Assembly (NCBI GenBank): GCA_023412995.1
Contig: JAEZQS010000155.1
Location: 1 to 9,236, forward strand
Source: Pseudomonadota bacterium
GTDB taxonomy: Bacteria > Pseudomonadota > Gammaproteobacteria > Xanthomonadales > Rhodanobacteraceae
Length of the DNA: 9,236 nucleotides
Direction: 5' to 3'
This document shows positions 5,465-9,236 of the stretch, one piece after another; the stretch's first letter is position 1, and each line of letters begins with the position of its first letter. The notes beneath the pieces were generated by a model. The model was given only the letters and a program-made list of their open reading frames with translations. It made no database searches and was not told the DNA's origin. Both the position numbers and the translations under genes were made by a program.

Positions 5465-6844
5465 TTACGAGGCGCGTGCGAAGTCCGCGAGCCGTCCTCC
5501 TGCGAGCGCGATCACGAAGGCGGCAAGGCTCGCGACGCAGGGCCAGCCGAGGTAGCGCAGCTCGGCGGCCGGCGCGAGCAGCGCCAGCGGCAACGCATAC
5601 AGCCAGGCAGTCGCCAGCAGCAGCAGCGCCGTGCATCCGGCCCGCTCGCGGCGGTGTCGCCAGGCGCGCGGCGCGAGCAGCAGGCCGGCAGCCAGGCAAG
5701 GCCACGCCGCCAGCAGCGCCGTGGCGCGGCACGCGTCGGCGAGGCGCATCACGGCGTGGTGCAGTGCCGAGCGGTTCGGCGTGACTGGCGGATTGTCGCC
5801 GTAAGGCACCATGGCATCGACGTAGACCAGTTCGGCCGGCCATTCGCGCCGGTGGGTGCCGAACAAGGCACGGCTGAGGCGCCAGCGGTGCGCCAGCCAT
5901 GCCGCCGGATCGTCGCGGATGGCGCCGATCCAGGCCGAGCGCAGCTGCGCCAGTTCGTCCGCCGAGAACGCATCGAAGGGGGCGCGCATGCCATGGCGCG
6001 TGCCGGTCAGCATCGGCGTGTTGGACCAGGGCCGGAATGCCCGTGCGAGTTCGGGCACGTCGAGCCCGGGCCCGACCATGAATCCCGGCAGGCGCAAGGT
6101 TCCGCTGGCGACCGACAGCGCCGCCAGGTCCCATTGCGCCAGCGACGGCCACAGCGGCACGTGCTTCTCCACGCCGGTCGCGGCCAGGCGCACCACGCCC
6201 GTCACGCCGGCGCCCAGCAGCACGGCGAGCAGCGCGACGCGCGGCGCGGGCAGCTTGCCGCGCCCGGCAAGCCATGCCAGCCAGCCCAGCAGCGGCAGCA
6301 GCGCCGGCAGCGCGTTGTGGCGCATGCCGCCGGCGTAGCAGAGCAGCGCGAACACCGCCAGCAACCAGCCGCGCCACGCGCCGGCCTGCACGCACGCCAG
6401 CAGCCCGGTGGCGCAGGCGAGCGCCGAAAAGAGCCCGACGTCCGTCCACGCATGCGCGCGCAGCACCAGCGTCACCGGTGCGAAACCGGTTACCAGCAGC
6501 AGCGCGAACGTCGCGATGGGGCGCAGCCGCAATCCGCGCGCCAGCAGCGCCAACCCGCTCCAGAAGAGCGCCGAATGCAGGGCGAACAGCAGCCCGGGGC
6601 CCGGCACGATGGCTGTGCACGCGCGCCACACCGCCACGAACAGCGGCGGCACGATGTCGCTGCCCGCGCCGCCACGCGCCTGCCACCATGCCAGCGCGGA
6701 ATCGTGCGACATCTGTCCGGGCCAGAAAGCGGCCATGTCGAAGCCGAAACCCGCCAAGGCCAGCAGCCACGCCAGCCACGTGCCGGCGCCGCGCCACGCC
6801 GTTGCGCCGGGCTGCGCCCGCAGCGCGTCAGAGGGCAGAGACAT
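5465..6844 (-). CDS. Polytopic membrane protein, GT-C glycosyltransferase-like (GT39 / DUF6020-like)
   Basis: A 459-residue integral inner-membrane protein with about ten hydrophobic segments: roughly 21-40, 65-100 (two), 107-127, 135-155, 158-172, 178-194, 202-220, 372-391, 402-424 and 430-450. A hydrophilic, probably periplasmic domain spans about 221-371. After the first segment comes WPGQMSHDS (41-49) and then DIVPP (63-67), resembling the acidic first-loop motif and D-x-HPP of lipid-linked sugar transferases; here His is replaced by Val. MRHN (174-177) and ELRYLGWP (428-435) also fit such families. A GT-C fold and a polyprenyl-phosphate sugar donor are inferences; the acceptor is unknown. 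I place the start at the ATG at 6844, which overlaps bioD by 17 nt. It has no clear ribosome-binding site, so translation is probably coupled to bioD. It is last in a three-gene block. Confidence 0.7.
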   Translation of the reverse strand: MSLPSDALRAQPGATAWRGAGTWLAWLLALAGFGFDMAAFWPGQMSHDSALAWWQARGGAGSDIVPPLFVAVWRACTAIVPGPGLLFALHSALFWSGLALLARGLRLRPIATFALLLVTGFAPVTLVLRAHAWTDVGLFSALACATGLLACVQAGAWRGWLLAVFALLCYAGGMRHNALPALLPLLGWLAWLAGRGKLPAPRVALLAVLLGAGVTGVVRLAATGVEKHVPLWPSLAQWDLAALSVASGTLRLPGFMVGPGLDVPELARAFRPWSNTPMLTGTRHGMRAPFDAFSADELAQLRSAWIGAIRDDPAAWLAHRWRLSRALFGTHRREWPAELVYVDAMVPYGDNPPVTPNRSALHHAVMRLADACRATALLAAWPCLAAGLLLAPRAWRHRRERAGCTALLLLATAWLYALPLALLAPAAELRYLGWPCVASLAAFVIALAGGRLADFARAS

Positions 6845-7520
6845 CGAGCGCCGATGGCGATGGCGCGGAAGCGGCAAGCGGGCCGTGCGGCAGGATGCCG
6901 AGCAGCGGCGCGTCGATGCGCGCGCGCAGCGTGGCGATGTTGTCGTCCGCCAGGTCCATTTCCGGGTCGATCCGGTTCGCGATCCAGCCCGCCAGGCGAC
7001 AGCCATCGGCGCTGATCGCGCGTGCGCTGAGGCGCGCATGGTTGAGGCAGCCCAGCCGCAACCCGACCACCAGCACGACCGGAAGGTCCAGTTCGCGCAC
7101 CAGGTCCGCCTGGTCGAGCGAGTCCGAAAACGGCACCGACCAGCCGCCGACGCCTTCGACCACGACGCGATCGGCGGCTGCGGCCAACCGCGCCTGCGCC
7201 GCGCGCAGCGGCGCCAGGGTGATGGGCCTGCCGGCCAGCAGCGCGGCGAGATGCGGTGCGATGGGCGGCTCGAACGCCAGCGGATTGCAGTCCGCGTACT
7301 CCGGCACGGGATCGCTGGCGGCGATCAGCGCTTCGGCATCCTCGTTGCGCAGGCCCTCCGCCGTCACCCGGCTGCCGCTGGCCACCGGCTTCATGCCGGT
7401 CGCGCGCAGGCCGCGCGCGCGCAGGGCCGCCAGGATTGCGCAGCTCGCATGGGTCTTGCCGATGCCGGTATCAGTCCCGGTGACGAAACAGCCCCGCGGC
7501 GAGGGTGGCGGTCCGATCAT
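6828..7520 (-). CDS. bioD: Dethiobiotin synthetase
   Basis: A 230-residue cytoplasmic enzyme that closes the ureido ring of 7,8-diaminononanoate with CO2 and ATP to give dethiobiotin (EC 6.3.3.3), the penultimate step of biotin synthesis. The P-loop GTDTGIGKT is at residues 15-23 with K22. The conserved KPV.SG segment is at 44-49, APHLAA at 88-93, VEGVGG at 121-126 and the nucleotide-side NR at 182-183. Length matches the family. The ATG at 7520 sits within ATGA, sharing bases with the stop of the upstream TMEM175-like gene, and has no ribosome-binding site of its own, so translational coupling is likely. The stop is 17 nt inside the next gene. No bioA, bioB, bioC, bioF or bioH is in the window, so biotin genes are scattered here or lie beyond the ends. 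Confidence 0.95.
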   Translation of the reverse strand: MIGPPPSPRGCFVTGTDTGIGKTHASCAILAALRARGLRATGMKPVASGSRVTAEGLRNEDAEALIAASDPVPEYADCNPLAFEPPIAPHLAALLAGRPITLAPLRAAQARLAAAADRVVVEGVGGWSVPFSDSLDQADLVRELDLPVVLVVGLRLGCLNHARLSARAISADGCRLAGWIANRIDPEMDLADDNIATLRARIDAPLLGILPHGPLAASAPSPSALDVSAL

Positions 7521-8254
7521 GCCGCGGCGCGCCGCCGCCCGCGCCAGCGCAGGCAGCCGTAGATGGCCGGGCCGATCAGCACGTACAGCCAGGCAGGCAG
7601 GGCCGCGTACCCGCCGGGGAGGGCGTCGTGCGGGAACCACGTCAGCAGCAGAAGGCTGACCAGCGCGCTCGCCAGGGCGATGGCGGCCAGCACCGCATGC
7701 ACGGCCATTTCGTTGCCGGTCTCGAAGCGCTCGTTCGCGTCCAGGCCAAGGGCATCGGCCTGTCGCAGCGCGTGGGCGTTGAGTGCCCACAGGATGCCCG
7801 CCAGCAGGCCGAAGCCGAGCGCATAGACGATGAACATCGTCTGCAGGTCGAGCAGCGGCTGGGCCGGGTCGATGGCGAACGTATACGGCGCCCAGCCGCC
7901 GCTGAAGAAGGCCATCGCCGCGGACGCCACCATGCGCAGCGGATAGACGTAGATCATCACCACCAGCACCAACGCCAGGCTCAGCAGCGTGGAACCGGCG
8001 TCTTCCATGCCGAAGCGGCGGCTCCAGCGCGCGTGCGCCGTCCAGAACATCGCGAGTATGGCGAAGCAGAACAGGAAGGCCGGAACCTGCCGCAGGGCAT
8101 CGCGCAGTTCCGCGATGCTCGCCGGCAGGTCGTCGAACACGATCACCAGCAGCGTCAGCGAGAACGCGAACGCCGCATCGACGAACGTTTCCAGCCGTGT
8201 CACCTGCGCCCCGCGCAGGCGGAAGCCGCCTGCGATCCGTTCCGCCTCCGCCAT
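7517..8254 (-). CDS. TMEM175 / DUF1211 family membrane protein (putative K+ channel-like)
   Basis: A 245-residue inner-membrane protein with six predicted helices: about 22-41, 56-74, 88-106, 135-158, 184-206 and 218-235. Helix 1 starts with RLETFVDAAFAFSLTLL (20-36), which matches the family signature R-x-x-x-F-S-D, but with Val at the Ser position (25). FW-x-x-H at 70-74 also fits the family. Characterised bacterial TMEM175 proteins are tetrameric potassium channels; a channel role here is inferred. I chose the ATG at 8254 because GGAG (minus strand, 8263-8266) lies exactly eight bases upstream; a GTG at 8278 would add eight Gly/Ala-rich residues and is the alternative. Its stop overlaps the bioD start by four bases, making it the first gene of the block. 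The C-terminus is strongly basic (RWRGRRR, 236-242), as expected for a cytoplasmic end. Confidence 0.82.
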   Translation of the reverse strand: MAEAERIAGGFRLRGAQVTRLETFVDAAFAFSLTLLVIVFDDLPASIAELRDALRQVPAFLFCFAILAMFWTAHARWSRRFGMEDAGSTLLSLALVLVVMIYVYPLRMVASAAMAFFSGGWAPYTFAIDPAQPLLDLQTMFIVYALGFGLLAGILWALNAHALRQADALGLDANERFETGNEMAVHAVLAAIALASALVSLLLLTWFPHDALPGGYAALPAWLYVLIGPAIYGCLRWRGRRRAAA

Positions 8255-8313
8255 GCGCGCCGCTCCGCCGCCAGACACGGCATGGTAACGCGCACCCCTG
8301 CTAAACTCGCGTC
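8255..8313. promoter_or_regulatory. Divergent 59-bp intergenic region with the leaderless msrC promoter (-10 at 8302-8307)
   Basis: On the plus strand TGC-TAAACT is an extended -10 (hexamer 8302-8307) that ends six bases before the msrC ATG at 8314. No Shine-Dalgarno is present, so the message is probably leaderless. On the minus strand TACCAT (8282-8287) is a weak -10 candidate for the TMEM175-like gene, with no good -35. Both operons must be controlled from these 59 bases and their flanks, so the polymerase footprints would overlap. Confidence 0.5.
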
Positions 8314-8799
8314 ATGTTCATCGAAAGCCCGGTCACGGGCACCAAGGCGGAGCAATACGCCGAACTCGCGCGCCAGGCCGAGGGCCTGCTGCACGGCGAG
8401 CGCAACCTCGTCGCCAACGCCGCCAACTTCGCCGCGCTGGTGTGGCACGCGCTGCCGTCGATCAACTGGTGCGGTTTCTACCTGCACGATGGCGACGAGC
8501 TGGTGGTCGGTCCGTTCCAGGGCCGGCCGGCCTGCATCCGCATCGCGATCGGGCGGGGCGTGTGCGGCACCGCGGCCTCGACGCGCCAGACGCAGCTGGT
8601 CGAGGACGTCAACGCGTTCGACGGCCACATCGCCTGCGACAGCGCCTCGCGTTCCGAAATCGTCGTGCCGCTGGTCGATGCGCAGGGCGGGCTGGTCGGC
8701 GTGTGGGACGTCGACAGCCCGGAGCTGGCACGATTCGACGAGGACGACCGCGCCGGGATGGAACGCCTGTGCGCCGTCTTCATGGCATCGTTGCGCTGA
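8314..8799 (+). CDS. msrC: Free methionine-(R)-sulfoxide reductase (GAF-domain fRMsr)
   Basis: A 161-residue single GAF domain, normal length for the family. The enzyme reduces free L-methionine-(R)-sulfoxide (EC 1.8.4.14) in the cytoplasm, with electrons from thioredoxin. The family signature is complete: NWCGFYL (51-57), GPFQGRPAC (66-74), GVCGTAA (82-88), HIACDSASRSEIVVP (105-119) and WDVDSP (131-136). C74, C84 and C108 correspond to the catalytic and resolving cysteines C84, C94 and C118 of the E. coli enzyme with a constant offset of ten. C53 and C153 are extra. The ATG at 8314 is the natural start, placed six bases after a -10 box with no ribosome-binding site, so the mRNA is probably leaderless. 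The TfoX-domain gene follows after 23 bases, probably in the same transcript. Confidence 0.95.
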   Translation: MFIESPVTGTKAEQYAELARQAEGLLHGERNLVANAANFAALVWHALPSINWCGFYLHDGDELVVGPFQGRPACIRIAIGRGVCGTAASTRQTQLVEDVNAFDGHIACDSASRSEIVVPLVDAQGGLVGVWDVDSPELARFDEDDRAGMERLCAVFMASLR

Positions 8800-8822
8800 C
8801 GCCGTTCCCGGCAGGAGGGCAT

Positions 8823-9215
8823 ATGGGCGCTCGCGACACCAAGATCCGCAACGTGGGACCGAAGTCGGCGGCGTGGCTGCGCCAGGTCGGCGTGCGCACG
8901 ACCGAAGACCTCGAGCGGGTCGGTTCGGTCGAGGCCTTCCTGAAGGTCAAGCGCGCCGGCTTCCGCCCCAGCCTCAACCTGCTCTATTCCATGGCGGGTG
9001 CCCTGGCGGACTGCCACTGGGCCGAGTTGCCCGAGGACCAGAAGCAGCACCTCCTGATGACCCTCGATGCGGCCGAGTCCGCCAACCCCATCCGCACCCG
9101 CTGGGAGCGGCAGAAGATGGCCAGCGAAGCCGTCCCGGCAGCGCCCGCCGACGCCGACGAGTCCGATGCCCACAGCCTGTTCGACGAACCGGAAGAGGCA
9201 GGACTGCGCGACTGA
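8823..9215 (+). CDS. Stand-alone TfoX C-terminal-domain protein
   Basis: A 130-residue protein with a TfoX_C-type helical domain at about 5-83: KIRNVGPKSAAWLRQVGV (7-24), DLERVGSVEAFLKVK (29-43) and LNLLYSMAGALADCHW (51-66). In TfoX/Sxy of gammaproteobacteria this domain follows an N-terminal domain and helps CRP activate competence genes. Here the N-terminal domain is absent, so a competence role should not be assumed; the helix-hairpin-helix-like start hints at nucleic acid binding. The tail (about 90-130) is acidic, Ala/Pro-rich and probably disordered. The ATG at 8823 is supported by AGGAGG at 8813-8818, four bases upstream, the strongest ribosome-binding site in the window. That site contrasts with the leaderless msrC gene before it. 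It begins 23 bases after msrC and is likely cotranscribed. Confidence 0.85.
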   Translation: MGARDTKIRNVGPKSAAWLRQVGVRTTEDLERVGSVEAFLKVKRAGFRPSLNLLYSMAGALADCHWAELPEDQKQHLLMTLDAAESANPIRTRWERQKMASEAVPAAPADADESDAHSLFDEPEEAGLRD

Positions 9216-9221
9216 CCCGTG

Positions 9222-9235
9222 GGCGCGGCTGCGCC
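9222..9235 (+). other. Stem-loop at the window edge, possible start of a terminator
   Basis: GGCGC (9222-9226) and GCGCC (9231-9235) can pair around a four-base GGCT loop, seven bases after the TfoX-domain stop codon. The window ends one base later, so it cannot be seen whether a T-run follows. Confidence 0.3.
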
Positions 9236-9236
9236 G

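Noticed and set aside
5055..6797. A 580-codon minus-strand frame overlapping both the hypothetical gene and the GT-C-like gene
   Set aside because: It runs across the convergent stop region and antisense through the 5038 gene, with Arg/Ala-rich translation and no motif.
5438..7015. A 525-codon plus-strand frame opposite the GT-C-like membrane protein
   Set aside because: The translation is dominated by Arg, Gln, Ala and Gly repeats typical of a shadow frame. The minus-strand frame has regular hydrophobic helices and family-like motifs.
8255..8278. GTG start at 8278 for the TMEM175-like protein
   Set aside because: The ATG at 8254 has GGAG at eight-base spacing, while the extra residues are a Gly/Ala-rich stretch outside the family homology.
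9168..9188. AHSLFDEP near the end of the TfoX-domain protein as a DNA sliding-clamp binding motif
   Set aside because: It shares only S-L-F with the clamp-binding consensus and lacks the leading Gln; a match this short in an acidic tail is not evidence.
1..9236. Mobile element, CRISPR array, toxin-antitoxin or defence island
   Set aside because: No transposase, integrase, direct-repeat array, paired small toxin genes or shift in composition is visible; gene content is housekeeping and envelope-related.

Overview
The window looks like ordinary chromosomal DNA from a GC-rich gammaproteobacterium, most likely Xanthomonadaceae or a close relative (Lysobacter/Luteimonas/Xanthomonas type). The reasons are a base composition near 70% GC by eye, third-codon positions so GC-rich that long mirror reading frames appear opposite the real genes, extended -10 promoters of the TGC-TAnnnT type, genes whose -10 box sits just before the ATG, and a secreted protein ending in a short 'F-x-DGFE' tail. 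This assignment is an inference from composition and gene content. No tRNA, rRNA, CRISPR array, insertion sequence, integrase or phage gene is visible.

Layout, left to right. (1) 52-1653 (+): a PYROXD2-like FAD-dependent oxidoreductase, probably read from a leaderless mRNA. (2) 1720-1929 (-): a cold shock protein gene with a clear intrinsic terminator (1665-1696), a well-spaced sigma-70 promoter (2095-2123) and a 5' leader of about 160 nt. (3) 2355-4787 (+): an 810-residue exported protein made of a choice-of-anchor B (LVIVD-repeat) domain, two fibronectin-III-like domains, a C-terminal beta-sandwich-like region and the DGFE tail. (4) 4788-5037: an intergenic stretch with a perfect 8-bp inverted repeat that resembles the dispersed palindromic repeats of this lineage. 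(5) 5038-5388 (+): a small conserved-looking protein of unknown function. (6) 5465-8254 (-): a tight three-gene block read right to left: a TMEM175/DUF1211-type six-helix membrane protein, bioD (dethiobiotin synthetase, sharing ATGA with the previous stop) and a polytopic GT-C-like membrane protein that overlaps bioD by 17 nt. (7) 8314-8799 and 8823-9215 (+): free methionine-(R)-sulfoxide reductase (msrC) and a stand-alone TfoX C-terminal-domain protein, a likely two-gene operon divergent from the membrane/bioD block.

Functionally this is a mosaic of housekeeping and stress genes: biotin synthesis, repair of oxidised free methionine, cold adaptation, and envelope or secreted proteins. I see no single new multi-gene system. 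The parts most worth a second look are the DGFE tail of the secreted protein, the leaderless promoters, the long cspA leader, the altered FSD motif in the TMEM175-like protein, and the uncharacterised proteins at 5038-5388 and 5465-6844.
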